Positions 16,645-24,498 of a DNA stretch of 64,000 nt are shown here, piece after piece; the stretch's first letter is position 1; the number at the start of each line of letters is the position of its first letter. Position numbers and translations under genes: made by a program. The notes under the pieces were generated by a model. It did not search any database and had not been told where the DNA came from. It saw only the letters and a list, made by a program, of their open reading frames with translations. Source of the stretch: Natronococcus sp. CG52 (GTDB lineage: Archaea > Halobacteriota > Halobacteria > Halobacteriales > Natrialbaceae); contig NZ_CP099391.1 in NCBI RefSeq assembly GCF_023913515.1, forward strand, positions 1,426,001-1,490,000, read 5' to 3'.

Positions 16645-18549
16645 ATGAGCGTACGCAATATACTCGTTGTAGTAATCGCACTGATGGTACTCGGCTCTGG
16701 CGGAGCCGCAGCGGTCGCAGCAGGGCCCGCTGCCATGAGTGTCGACGAACACGAGAACGACGAACTCACGGAAGAGGAACCGGACGACGCTCCTGACGGT
16801 GAGGGGCTTCACGTAACAATTGAACAGGCGACCATCTTCGTCGTCGCCGATGACAATGAATCGGCTGAAGAGCCGATTGACGGCGAACCGGTCGATGAGA
16901 ACGGCGTCGAAGACGAGCCCGTTGACGAGAACGACAGCGGCATCGACGACAACGACGAGATCGAGGACGAGCCCGTCGATGAGAACGGCGTCGACGACAA
17001 CGACAGCGACATCGGCGACAACGGCGTCGACGACAACGACGAGATCGAGGACGAACCCGTCGATGAGAACGGTGTCGACGACAACGACGAGATCGAGGAC
17101 GAGCCCGTCGATGAGAACGGCGTCGACGACAACGACAGCGACATCGGCGACAACGGCGTCGACGACAACGGCGTCGATGACGACGAGGTCGAAGATGAGC
17201 CGGTCGATGCTCCTGACGGCGAGGAGATGCAGGTAACCATCGAGCAGGCCACCATTTTCGTCCACGTCCACGACGCTGGCGAGATGGTCGACGAGAACGG
17301 CGTCGAAGACGAGCCCGTTGACGAGAACGACGAAGCTGACGACTACGACGAGGAGGAACCGGTAGACGAGAACGGTGTCGACGACAACGACAGCGACATC
17401 GGCGACAACGACACCGACGACAACGACGAGATCGAGGACGAACCGGTCGACGAGAACGGCGTCGACGATAACGACAGCGACATCGGCGACAACGGCGTCG
17501 AAGATGAGCCCGTCGACGAGAACGGCGTCGAGGAAGAACCCGTCGATGAGAACGACGTCGGCGAGGACCAGGAAGTCTCGATCAGCGAGGCGACCGTCTT
17601 CGTCGTCCTCGACGAACACCCGATGGAGGAGGAGCCGGTTGACGAGGAAGAGCCCGTTGACGAGAACGGTGTCGATGACAACGGCGTCGATGACGACGAG
17701 GTCGAAGATGAGCCGGTCGATGCTCCTGACGGCGAGGAGATGCAGGTAACCATCGAGCAGGCCACCATTTTCGTCCACGTCCACGACGCTGGCGAGATGG
17801 TCGACGAGGAACCGGTTGACGAAGAGCCGGTCGACGAGAACGGCGTTGACGAGAACGGTGTCGAGGAAGAGCCCGTTGACGAGAACGACGAGGCTGACGA
17901 CTACGACGATGGCGTCGACGACAATGACACCGACACCGTTGCGGACGAACCTGCCGACGATGGGAATCACGCTTACGACGGATCGATCGAGGTGACCCTC
18001 GAGCAGGTGACCATCGTCAACCTCGCCGACCACGAAGACGAATCGGTCGAGGAGAACGATGTCGAGGAAGAGCCCGTCGATGAGAACGACGAGGCTGACG
18101 ACTACGACGAGGAGGAACCGGTCGATGAGAACGGCGTCGACGACAACGACAGCGACATCGGCGACAACGGCGTCGACGACAACGACAGCGACATCGGCGA
18201 CAACGGTGTCGATGAGAACGGTGTCGAAGATGAACCGGTCGATGCTCCTGACGGCGAGGAGATGCAGGTGACCATCGAACAGGCCACCATCTTCGTCTAC
18301 GTCCACGACACCGACGAGATGGTCGACGAGGAAGAGCCGGTTGACGAGGAAGAGCCGGTTGACGAGGAAGAGCCGGTTGACGAGGAAGAGCCGGTTGACG
18401 AGGAAGAGCCGGTTGACGAGGAAGAGCCGGTTGACGAAGAACCGGTCGACGAAGAGCCGGTTGAAGAGGAGCCAGTTGAAGACAATGAGTCCGTCGACGA
18501 CAACGACTTCGAGAACGACACCGAGGAAGAAGCGATGACGTCCTGCTAG
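16645..18549 (+). CDS. Secreted, extremely acidic repeat protein with recurring beta-strand modules
   Basis: 634 residues. A Sec-type signal peptide (about 1-26, hydrophobic core ILVVVIALMVLGSGGAAAVAA) precedes a chain made almost only of Asp, Glu, Val, Pro, Asn and Gly. Six short modules of the form (M/L)-x-VTIEQATIFVxV recur at about residues 54, 194, 309, 365, 448 and 540. Between them run DENGVDDNDSDIGDNGVDDN-type and EEPVDENGVEDEPVDE-type repeats. The C-terminal part holds six exact DEEEPV units. No anchor is seen; the chain ends EEEAMTSC. Acidic Asp/Asn-rich repeats could bind Ca2+ or Mg2+ outside the cell; that is inference. I do not recognise the family. The gene stands alone. Confidence 0.75.
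   Translation: MSVRNILVVVIALMVLGSGGAAAVAAGPAAMSVDEHENDELTEEEPDDAPDGEGLHVTIEQATIFVVADDNESAEEPIDGEPVDENGVEDEPVDENDSGIDDNDEIEDEPVDENGVDDNDSDIGDNGVDDNDEIEDEPVDENGVDDNDEIEDEPVDENGVDDNDSDIGDNGVDDNGVDDDEVEDEPVDAPDGEEMQVTIEQATIFVHVHDAGEMVDENGVEDEPVDENDEADDYDEEEPVDENGVDDNDSDIGDNDTDDNDEIEDEPVDENGVDDNDSDIGDNGVEDEPVDENGVEEEPVDENDVGEDQEVSISEATVFVVLDEHPMEEEPVDEEEPVDENGVDDNGVDDDEVEDEPVDAPDGEEMQVTIEQATIFVHVHDAGEMVDEEPVDEEPVDENGVDENGVEEEPVDENDEADDYDDGVDDNDTDTVADEPADDGNHAYDGSIEVTLEQVTIVNLADHEDESVEENDVEEEPVDENDEADDYDEEEPVDENGVDDNDSDIGDNGVDDNDSDIGDNGVDENGVEDEPVDAPDGEEMQVTIEQATIFVYVHDTDEMVDEEEPVDEEEPVDEEEPVDEEEPVDEEEPVDEEEPVDEEPVDEEPVEEEPVEDNESVDDNDFENDTEEEAMTSC
17164..17295 (+). repeat. 132-bp exact direct repeat, copy 1
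   Basis: Nucleotides 17164-17295 are identical, including third codon positions, to 17677-17808 (offset 513). The unit encodes the acidic linker and a complete VTIEQATIFVHVHDAGEM module of the acidic repeat protein. Confidence 0.85.
17677..17808 (+). repeat. 132-bp exact direct repeat, copy 2
   Basis: Second copy of the repeat at 17164-17295. Identity at silent positions implies a recent duplication or ongoing gene conversion within the gene. Confidence 0.85.
18325..18432 (+). repeat. Six tandem 18-bp units
   Basis: gacgaggaagagccggtt repeated six times without a mismatch, encoding six DEEEPV units, followed by two shorter 15-bp variants. A likely site of copy-number variation by slippage. 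Confidence 0.9.
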
Positions 18550-18720
18550 CGCTTGCAGGGTACGCTGACCACTTCCTCCCGCTCATTTTTGATCGAGGAC
18601 CACTGACTCGAGTCTCTCGACCGGCGAACGAGAGATCGGTACGAGAGTGCGTCCGCTGGAGGAGAGACGGGACTTCGGCCGCGTAGTGACCGAACCGGGA
18701 ATCGTTCGTACGGCGAGAAT

Positions 18721-18758
18721 GTGGCAGTACTTGCCACACATAGACACTGTTATGTGTG
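18721..18758. promoter_or_regulatory. Two adjacent palindromes before the HEWD gene, possible operator
   Basis: gtggca (18721-18726) pairs with tgccac (18732-18737), and cacacata (18735-18742) pairs with tatgtgtg (18751-18758). Both are perfect and together they cover the region 20-58 nt before the ATG at 18779, where a TATA box and regulator site would sit. Confidence 0.45.
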
Positions 18759-18778
18759 CCGAGTTCTCACAGCCGATA

Positions 18779-18976
18779 ATGAACGCACAGGTACGGAAAC
18801 CGACGATGCGGGTATGTGAGGAGTGTGACCGAGCCGAACGGTGGGACGAGGACCTCGAGGCGTGGCAACTCGTCCGTGAAGACGGAGAGCGACAGACTGG
18901 AAATCCCCACTGCATTCACGAGTGGGACATCAACGGTGCCTTCAATCCGATTACGGGAACGATCAACGGCGCGTAG
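18779..18976 (+). CDS. HEWD-family small protein
   Basis: 65 residues from the ATG at 18779, preferred over longer in-frame starts because small haloarchaeal relatives begin close to the RKPTMRVCEECDRAERWD segment. CEECDRAERWD resembles a half zinc knuckle, and the C-terminal motif CIHEWDINGAFNPI is the signature from which I recall the name HEWD family. The cysteines (CxxC plus a later Cys-x-His) suggest one zinc site. Function unknown. It is monocistronic with palindromes in its promoter region. Confidence 0.7.
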   Translation: MNAQVRKPTMRVCEECDRAERWDEDLEAWQLVREDGERQTGNPHCIHEWDINGAFNPITGTINGA

Positions 18977-19066
18977 CCGCCGTTCGTCATTGCCGTTCTT
19001 CTCGCGTTCTCGGAGCAGGCCGACAATTCGACTACCCTTTTGACGGCGTCCGCCGTACCCGCGAGT

Positions 19067-19369
19067 ATGCCGACCGTCTACGTTACGGCGCCGCCGGAGA
19101 ACGCGGAAACGATCGCCGAAACGCTGGTTCAAGAGCGACTCGCCGCCTGCGTCAACCGACTGTCGACGACGTCCACCTACCGGTGGGACGGCGAGATCCA
19201 CCACGACGACGAGGTGGTACTGCTCGCCAAGACGACCGACGACGGCTACGACGACCTCGTTTCCCGCGTTCGGGAGCTCCACCCCTACGACGTGCCCTGC
19301 ATCGAGCGGTTCGACGAAGCACACGTCCTCGAGTCGTTCGCGGACTGGCGCGCGGAGAGCGTAGACTGA
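19067..19369 (+). CDS. cutA: Divalent-cation tolerance protein CutA
   Basis: 100 residues, the usual CutA length. TVYVTAPPENAETIAETLVQ at the N-terminus, ERLAACVNRLSTTSTYRWDG (about 25-44), and the C-terminal HPYDVPCIERF motif are diagnostic of this trimeric ferredoxin-like fold. Its role in metal tolerance in archaea is not settled. The ATG at 19067 follows a TATA-like acccttttga about 28 nt upstream, so the longer frame from 19040 is not used. It precedes the L11 gene but that gene has its own promoter. Confidence 0.93.
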   Translation: MPTVYVTAPPENAETIAETLVQERLAACVNRLSTTSTYRWDGEIHHDDEVVLLAKTTDDGYDDLVSRVRELHPYDVPCIERFDEAHVLESFADWRAESVD

Positions 19370-19455
19370 CGTTCGAGACGGCCGTCGTTCGGCGGTTACC
19401 GCGCCCCGATTCGCACGTGAGTCGGTGACAGGCGCTGACTGCCCGAAAAAGCAAT

Positions 19456-19464
19456 CCTTAAAAC
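19456..19464 (+). promoter_or_regulatory. TATA box of the L11 gene
   Basis: ccttaaaac centred about 27 nt before the ATG at 19487. This supports the ATG start rather than the in-frame GTG at 19478, and a leaderless L11 mRNA. Confidence 0.6.
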
Positions 19465-19486
19465 TCGCGCACGGGTTGTGACGGGT

Positions 19487-19963
19487 ATGGCTGGAACCAT
19501 CGAAGTGCTCGTTCCGGGTGGCCAGGCCAACCCTGGCCCACCGCTCGGTCCCGAGCTCGGACCGACTCCCGTCGACGTACAGGCGGTCGTGCAGGAAATC
19601 AACGACCAGACCGAAGCGTTCGACGGCACCGAAGTCCCCGTCACCGTCGACTACGACGACGACGGCTCGTTCTCGATCGACGTCGGTGTCCCACCGACGG
19701 CGGCGCTCGTCAAGGACGAGGCCGGGTTCGAAACCGGCAGCGGCGAACCCCAGAAGGACTTCGTCGCGGACCTCTCCGTCGAACAGGTCAAGAAGATCGC
19801 CGAGCAGAAACACCCCGACCTGCTCGCCTACGACACGAAAAACGCCGCGAAGGAAGTCGTCGGCACCTGCGCCTCGATGGGCGTCACCATCGAGGGCGAC
19901 GACGCTCGCGAGTTCAAGCAGAAGGTCGACGACGGCGAGTACGACGACGCGCTGGCCGCGTAA
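19487..19963 (+). CDS. rpl11: 50S ribosomal protein L11
   Basis: 158 residues. PGGQANPGPPLGPELGPT at the N-terminus is the L11 signature for the GTPase-centre domain; KDFVADLSVEQVKKIAEQK and KEVVGTCASMGVTIEG make the rRNA-binding C-terminal domain. It binds the GTPase-associated centre of 23S rRNA with L10/L12. In this genome it is transcribed alone and is separated by about 5.4 kb of accessory DNA from L1-L10-L12. Confidence 0.96.
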   Translation: MAGTIEVLVPGGQANPGPPLGPELGPTPVDVQAVVQEINDQTEAFDGTEVPVTVDYDDDGSFSIDVGVPPTAALVKDEAGFETGSGEPQKDFVADLSVEQVKKIAEQKHPDLLAYDTKNAAKEVVGTCASMGVTIEGDDAREFKQKVDDGEYDDALAA

Positions 19964-20079
19964 GATCCGGCATTTTCGTTTCGAGACGACCGACGACACC
20001 GAGCAGTGACGGGCACTGCGTGTCGCTGCCGGACGCTATTCTCGCTCGAGCGGAGCCACCCCAGGAGCGTCGCGCTACT

Positions 20080-20470
20080 ACATCCAGATTGTGCGCGACG
20101 AAGACGAGTTCGCCGCGCTCGAGTTCGCCGTGTCGTCGATCGAGCCACCGCAGTCGTTCGGCGGGATCGAGCGTCGGTTCCGGAAGCTCCCCGAGCGCGT
20201 CGGCGATCGTCTCGAGAGTGCGCACCGCCGACGCGGTTGTCGATCGGGGCGGTGCCGTACTCCTCCCCTCGAGGTAAACCATCCCGAAGCCCTCGTGGCG
20301 GGAGGGACGGCAAGCACGTGCGATCGCTCGTATACGGTCACGGTCTCGATCGCGTCGTCCGGGACGCGGCCGGTGAACTCGACGCGATCCGTGATCTCGA
20401 GCGTCGCCGCGCGGTCACGAACCTGGGCAGCGTACGCCGGATCGACCGCGTGGCTCCCGACTACCGTCAG
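20080..20470 (-). pseudogene. Decayed group-1 glycosyltransferase fragment
   Basis: Read on the minus strand, 20470 to 20273 encodes LTVVGSHAVDPAYAAQV, then TDRVEFTGRVPDDAIETV and YERSHVLAVP, the nucleotide-sugar-binding part of a GT-B glycosyltransferase. The expected following segment GMVYLEG appears only in another frame (from 20282), and EEYGTAPIDNRVGGAHS only in the third. At least two frame changes in about 60 nt, plus loss of the N-terminal domain, mark it as a pseudogene. Its upstream neighbour is a small zinc-ribbon gene; the left end is diffuse. Confidence 0.65.
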
Positions 20471-20652
20471 TGGTGAAGTGATGGGAGTGTGGCCTCCCCT
20501 CGGGCCCGGGCGAGATCGGGAACCGAGATAGTGCCGGGCGACGATGGACCGCGCGACCGAGACGGCGTACATGAATCCGACCACCGCGAGGAGCGCGTAA
20601 ACTGCTCTGTCGGCTGACACTCGACGTGAATCGCGTCGAAAAACGAACGTCG

Positions 20653-20829
20653 CTACTCGAGTCGAAGGACGCGCGTCCACTCGTGTCCGCACTCGCCACA
20701 GGTCAGCGCCACCGTCACCTCGCCGTTCTGGCGCTGCTTTTCCATCTGGCCCGCCGTTCCGCTCTCACAGTTCGGACACTGAGTTTTGATTTCCTCTTCC
20801 ATGCTCTGCTCTCGACCCTCACTGTTCAT
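20653..20829 (-). CDS. TFIIS/RPB9-like zinc-ribbon small protein
   Basis: 58 residues from the ATG at 20829 (a second in-frame ATG at 20802 would give 49). The chain is MNSEGREQSMEEEIKTQCPN, then CESGTAGQMEKQRQNGEVTV and ALTCGECGHEWTRVLRLE. CPNC and CGEC with the GHEW ending form a C-terminal zinc ribbon like those of TFIIS and RPB9/TFS. An AT-rich element (about 20845-20856) lies 20-27 nt before the upper ATG, which favours that start and a leaderless mRNA. It may bind nucleic acid or a transcription complex, but it is much shorter than TFS (about 100 residues) and its role is unknown. Confidence 0.7.
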   Translation of the reverse strand: MNSEGREQSMEEEIKTQCPNCESGTAGQMEKQRQNGEVTVALTCGECGHEWTRVLRLE

Positions 20830-20934
20830 CAATGACCGGCTTGCATATTACTAAGTCGCGAAAAACCGACTGTTCGGGTCTCGGGACGGGCTCGACCCGT
20901 GGAAGGTCAGTGGACGCTGGACATCGGTCTCCAG

Positions 20935-21090
20935 TTACCGGTGGTGGCGTATCGCCTGCAGCATCCAGAACAGCACGTAGCCGCCTTCGAGGAATGCGAT
21001 GATGACCGCACCCAGATCGACGAACGAGAGCAGGGAGGCGAGACCGATCTCGAGAAGCGCGTCCGTATCTCCGAGTAGGCATGCCGAGGA
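20935..21090 (-). other. Possible small membrane protein or gene remnant
   Basis: A frame ending at 20935 encodes LLEIGLASLLSFVDLGAVII, AFLEGGYVLFWML and QAIRHHR: one or two hydrophobic helices with a basic end. No convincing start codon lies near it; the frame runs upstream into the secreted-protein gene. Either a very small membrane protein with a non-standard start or a degraded 3' fragment. Confidence 0.25.
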
Positions 21091-21130
21091 TAAACACCAC
21101 TCGAGAATCGGCGAGCAACGTCCGTCGACG

Positions 21131-21484
21131 TCACTCGTCGCTGCCGATCGAAATGTCGGAGAGCGTAATTTCGACGTCCTCGACGGTGATATCGAGCTGA
21201 CAGACGTAGTAAGTCGTGTCACCGTAGTCGACGGTCAGCCCTTCAGTCTGGATCGACAGCGAGTCGATCGTGTGTGTTCGCTCCTCGATCGTTACCGACG
21301 GGAGTCCGTCTCCCGTAATTTCAGCGCCGTCGATATGATACTCGTTATCCTCGATCGAGACGTCGACGCTGCCGATCTCTTCGACGTTCGTTTCGCCGGC
21401 GGCGGCGACTGCTGTCGCCGACAGCCCGCCGAGACACGTGGCGACGACGAGTACGACTGTGAGGATCTGCGTGCGTGAGCGCAT
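21131..21484 (-). CDS. Small secreted protein of unknown function
   Basis: 117 residues with a clear Sec signal peptide (TQILTVVLVVATCLGGLSAT, cleavage near AVAAAG). The mature 88 residues are acidic and beta-strand rich, with alternating-hydrophobic segments SVDVSIEDNEYHI, PSVTIEERTHTIDSLSI and LDITVEDVEITLSDI. One cysteine (YYVCQLD) remains. No domain recognised. The VTIE- and TVED-type strands resemble in style the modules of the acidic repeat protein at 16.6-18.5 kb, but the similarity is too short to prove homology. It starts about 120 nt upstream of the remnant at 21.0 kb. Confidence 0.7.
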   Translation of the reverse strand: MRSRTQILTVVLVVATCLGGLSATAVAAAGETNVEEIGSVDVSIEDNEYHIDGAEITGDGLPSVTIEERTHTIDSLSIQTEGLTVDYGDTTYYVCQLDITVEDVEITLSDISIGSDE

Positions 21485-21589
21485 ACTCGTATCAGATCAC
21501 CACAAACTCATTGACTGAATGGTTTGCACTATCAACGAGTATAACACCGGTACCGTCCGTTCGTGTTCGACGGTGCGATCGCTGACTGC

Positions 21590-22355
21590 TCACTCGTAGG
21601 TCAACAGCACCTGCACCGCCTCGTCAGGACTGGTCTCGAGTAGTTCGTACGCCTCGCTCGCGTCCTCGAGCGGGAACTCGTGTGGGGAGAGCTCGAGGCG
21701 CTGTAACCGATTCTAGACCGTTTTGTGGCGACGATCGCGGTTCCATCGAACGGAGAGGCGGGGAGCGATTGTGCTCACCTGGCTGCTCCGGCTGTCGATC
21801 CGATCGCGGTGGAAGCGACCGCCGAGGCCGACCGTCGCCGGCTTCGTCCCGTGCTACGAACCGACGAGAACGCGTCCGTCGAAGCCGGTCGTCGCGACGG
21901 CGTCGAGCGCGTTCGGGTCGCCGGAGAGTTCGTCGGTGAGATCCGCCCGCGACCCGGCGACGCCCTCGAACCTCGAGTCGACGTCGATCCCGTCGGGATC
22001 GAGCGACCGGTCGGCGCCGAACGTCTCGGAGAGTCGACGCCGCCGCTCGTACCGGTCTACCGTGACGAGCGTCTCGAGGGTGCGTCGTCGAGCAGCGCCG
22101 TCGTCAGGAGGCCGACGATCCCCTGGCCGAAGACGGCGGCGGGTTCGTCGAGCAGCGGTCGTCCTCCAGCAGGAACGTGACCGCCGTCTCGAGCGTGGCG
22201 AAGATAGCAGCCTTCCGCAGCGAGACGTCGTCCGGGCCAGGTTCGGGACGGGACGCGTCTAAACTGCAACCGTCTGCGGCGCGGTAAACGAGAGCGTGTG
22301 CGCGTTCAACACTGGTGTCCTCGACCATGTGGGAGCGTCTGTCTGCGGGCGGCAC
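21590..22355 (-). pseudogene. Decayed zinc-dependent alcohol dehydrogenase
   Basis: The frame ending at the TGA at 21590 reads LQRLELSPHEFPLEDASEAY and ELLETSPDEAVQVLLTYE, the normal C-terminus of a medium-chain zinc dehydrogenase. Upstream pieces lie in different frames: HGTKPATVGLGGRFHRDRID near 21.8 kb, VFGQGIVGLLTTALLDD (nucleotide-binding GxGxxG-like) near 22.1 kb, and RKAAIFATLETAVTFLLED at about 22.2 kb. An in-frame stop sits before the LQRLEL segment at about 21.71 kb. The zinc-binding N-terminal domain is missing. Several frameshifts and a truncation make this a clear pseudogene. Sequence 22356-22609 holds no gene I can support. Confidence 0.7.
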
Positions 22356-22609
22356 CAGTCACGTTGGAAATACGTTCGATCGGGAAACGCTCGACCGTTT
22401 GTGCGAGCAATCGTTTTCGTCACGAAATCGGGGCCGCGTCGGAGCACTTCGTCGAGCGTACCGGGCAGAAATCGAGTGGTACACCCCAAGTGACGGCCCA
22501 GAGAGGTACGAGGTGGAGCATCCTTACACGACGAACGCGGTCGATATGACTGCACTACGAGTAATTCAGTTCCCCGTATCCATAGATATCAATCGAATAA
22601 CAAAACTGC

Positions 22610-24040
22610 ATGACCCAGTTGGAGGCTGCTATGCAGGTCACGTATCTCGAATCGGCCGCGATACTTATCGAAGGCGAAGACGCGTCGATCCTCTGCGATC
22701 CCTGGCTGATCGACGGCGCGTACTACGGTTCGTGGGCGCACTACCCCGAACCGGAGTTCGAACCGGAGGACTTCGACGACGTCGATTACATTTACATTTC
22801 ACACATCCACCCGGACCACTTCGATCCCGATACGCTCGAGCGGATGGATACTGACATTTCGATCCTCATCCACGACTACCGGTGGGACTACCTGCGGGAC
22901 GCCGTCGAGGATCTCGGATTCGAGGCGATCGAGCTGCCCCACGGCGAGCGGACGCAGCTGACCGGTGACCTGCACATTAACATCCTCGCGGCCGACGGCT
23001 GCGACCCGGAGCTGTGCGGGAACTACTTCGGCTGCTCCTGGTACGACTCCGAGGCCGAGTCGCCCGGATCGACGCAGGTCGACTCGATGGCCGTCATCGA
23101 CGACGGCGAGTTCACCGTGATCAACACCAACGACGTCCCCTTCGGTATCGCTGAATCGAGCTGTCGAAAGGTCAAACGCGACTACGGAGACGTCGACCTC
23201 CTCTGTCACCAGTACAGCGCGGCGCAGTTCTACCCCCAGGCCGTGACGAATTACGGTCACGAGCAGAAAATCCGCGAACGCGACCGCGTCGTTCGCGAGA
23301 AACACGAACTCGCCATCGAATTCATCGACGTCTTCGAACCGGCGTACTACATGCCGTTCGCCGGAGAGTACGTGCTCGCGGGCGACCTCGCCCACCTGAA
23401 CGAGTACACGGCCAACCCGCCGCGTGAGGAAGCCCTCGAGTTCTTCGAGAACGCCGTCGATCCCGACGAGCACGAGTGCGTCTTCCTCAACTCCGAGGAA
23501 CACATCGACCTCGAGACCGGCGAGCGTTCCGCCCCGTTCGAACCCGCCGATCCGGAGACGAAGCAGCGCTACATCGAGGAGGTGCTAGCCGAACGGTCGT
23601 TCGACTACGAGAAGGACCCGATCCCGACGCTGTCGGAGCTGCAGGCGTACGTCCCTTACGCCTACGATAATCTAGAGGAGAAGCGCAAGGAGATCGGCTA
23701 CAGCACCGATACGACGGTGCTCGTCTCGACGGTCGACGACGTCTACCTCGAACTCTCGATGGACGGCGGCGGCTACCGGTACGTCACCGATCCGGACCTC
23801 GAGGTCTACGACGGCTACCTCAAGATGGAGGTCGATCCACGGCTCCTGAAACGCCTCTTCGAGGGACCTCACAGCGCTTACTGGGCGGACGCGAAGATCG
23901 GATCCCACCTCGGGATCAGCAAGGAGCCGGACATCTACGAGCGAGGGTTGTTCCTCTGTTTCGGCTCGTTCCACACTCACGGATACGACGTGAACCCCGC
24001 GCCGAACGAGGCGCCGAACGCGAGGGTCGCACAGGATTGA
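22610..24040 (+). CDS. MBL-fold metallo-hydrolase, UlaG/CMP-Neu5Ac-hydroxylase-like
   Basis: 476 residues. The N-terminal half is a metallo-beta-lactamase fold: YLESAAILIEGEDASILCDP, then YIYISHIHPDHFDPDTLERM (about 64-83) with the HxHxDH metal motif as HIHPDH, LPHGERTQL, and a later VFEPAYYMPFAGEYVLAGD segment with a lone Cys/His-rich insert (CDPELCGNYFGCSWYD). The C-terminal 200 residues look like the extra domain of CMP-N-acetylneuraminate hydroxylase-like proteins. Substrate unknown. The ATG at 22610 has a possible TATA (tagata) about 26 nt upstream; a second ATG at 22631 is also possible. It lies in the accessory stretch between rpl11 and rpl1. Confidence 0.82.
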   Translation: MTQLEAAMQVTYLESAAILIEGEDASILCDPWLIDGAYYGSWAHYPEPEFEPEDFDDVDYIYISHIHPDHFDPDTLERMDTDISILIHDYRWDYLRDAVEDLGFEAIELPHGERTQLTGDLHINILAADGCDPELCGNYFGCSWYDSEAESPGSTQVDSMAVIDDGEFTVINTNDVPFGIAESSCRKVKRDYGDVDLLCHQYSAAQFYPQAVTNYGHEQKIRERDRVVREKHELAIEFIDVFEPAYYMPFAGEYVLAGDLAHLNEYTANPPREEALEFFENAVDPDEHECVFLNSEEHIDLETGERSAPFEPADPETKQRYIEEVLAERSFDYEKDPIPTLSELQAYVPYAYDNLEEKRKEIGYSTDTTVLVSTVDDVYLELSMDGGGYRYVTDPDLEVYDGYLKMEVDPRLLKRLFEGPHSAYWADAKIGSHLGISKEPDIYERGLFLCFGSFHTHGYDVNPAPNEAPNARVAQD

Positions 24041-24446
24041 ACGGAGCGTCATCAGCGGCGCGATCGGCGCGAGTACGCGTCGTAATCGGCGAGGGTTCGA
24101 CGAGCGCGACGATCAGCGGCCCCTGTGCGACCTCGTCGACGACTTCGGAAACGGAGAGGGTGCCAACGGCGACCGGTTCGTTGACGAGATACCGGAAGGC
24201 GATCTGGGCGCCGGTGAACGGGATTTCGGCGAAGTAGACGAGACGACGGTGATAATCGACGGGAGCGAGGACGATTCCGAAGAGGAAGCCGGCGGTCGCG
24301 AGCAGGAACGCCACGCCCATCCGGTGCGGAAGAAACCCGATACCGAGAACCAGGTGGACGGTCGCAGAGGCGGTCGCCAGCGCGATCGCCGCCCGGTGAA
24401 GGGCCGTAAGCGATTCGAGCGCGATGGAACCCTCAGAACCGGCCAT
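23916..24446 (-). CDS. DUF7475-like small membrane protein, probable 3' frameshift
   Basis: The first 115 residues form a four-helix haloarchaeal membrane protein: LTALHRAAIALATASATVHL, LGIGFLPHRMGVAFLLATAG, YHRRLVYFAEIPFTGAQIAF and SVSEVVDEVAQGPLIVALV, a layout I associate with DUF7475. After that the open frame turns into Arg/Ser/Thr-rich sequence and runs 125 nt antisense into the MBL gene. A shift of frame near 24095 would instead read ARRTLADYDAYSRRSRR and stop at 24052, 12 nt beyond the MBL stop, which is a more natural end. Either a recent frameshift or a sequence error. Confidence 0.55.
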   Translation of the reverse strand: MAGSEGSIALESLTALHRAAIALATASATVHLVLGIGFLPHRMGVAFLLATAGFLFGIVLAPVDYHRRLVYFAEIPFTGAQIAFRYLVNEPVAVGTLSVSEVVDEVAQGPLIVALVEPSPITTRTRADRAADDAPFNPVRPSRSAPRSARGSRRIRECGTSRNRGTTLARRCPAPC

Positions 24447-24498
24447 ACCGACGTGCTACCGGAAGTACGAAAAACGTTTTTCGGCGGCGATCGATACC

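Noticed and set aside
16630-18306. Long antisense frame through the acidic repeat gene rich in VDAVVADVAVVVV
   Set aside because: It is the complement of the Asp/Glu/Val repeats; the sense frame has a signal peptide, promoter and sensible repeats.
22356-22609. Plus-strand frame with RETLDRLCEQSFSSRNRGRV upstream of the MBL gene
   Set aside because: The frame runs into the MBL gene in a different phase, has no family resemblance, and its start region overlaps the dehydrogenase remnant.
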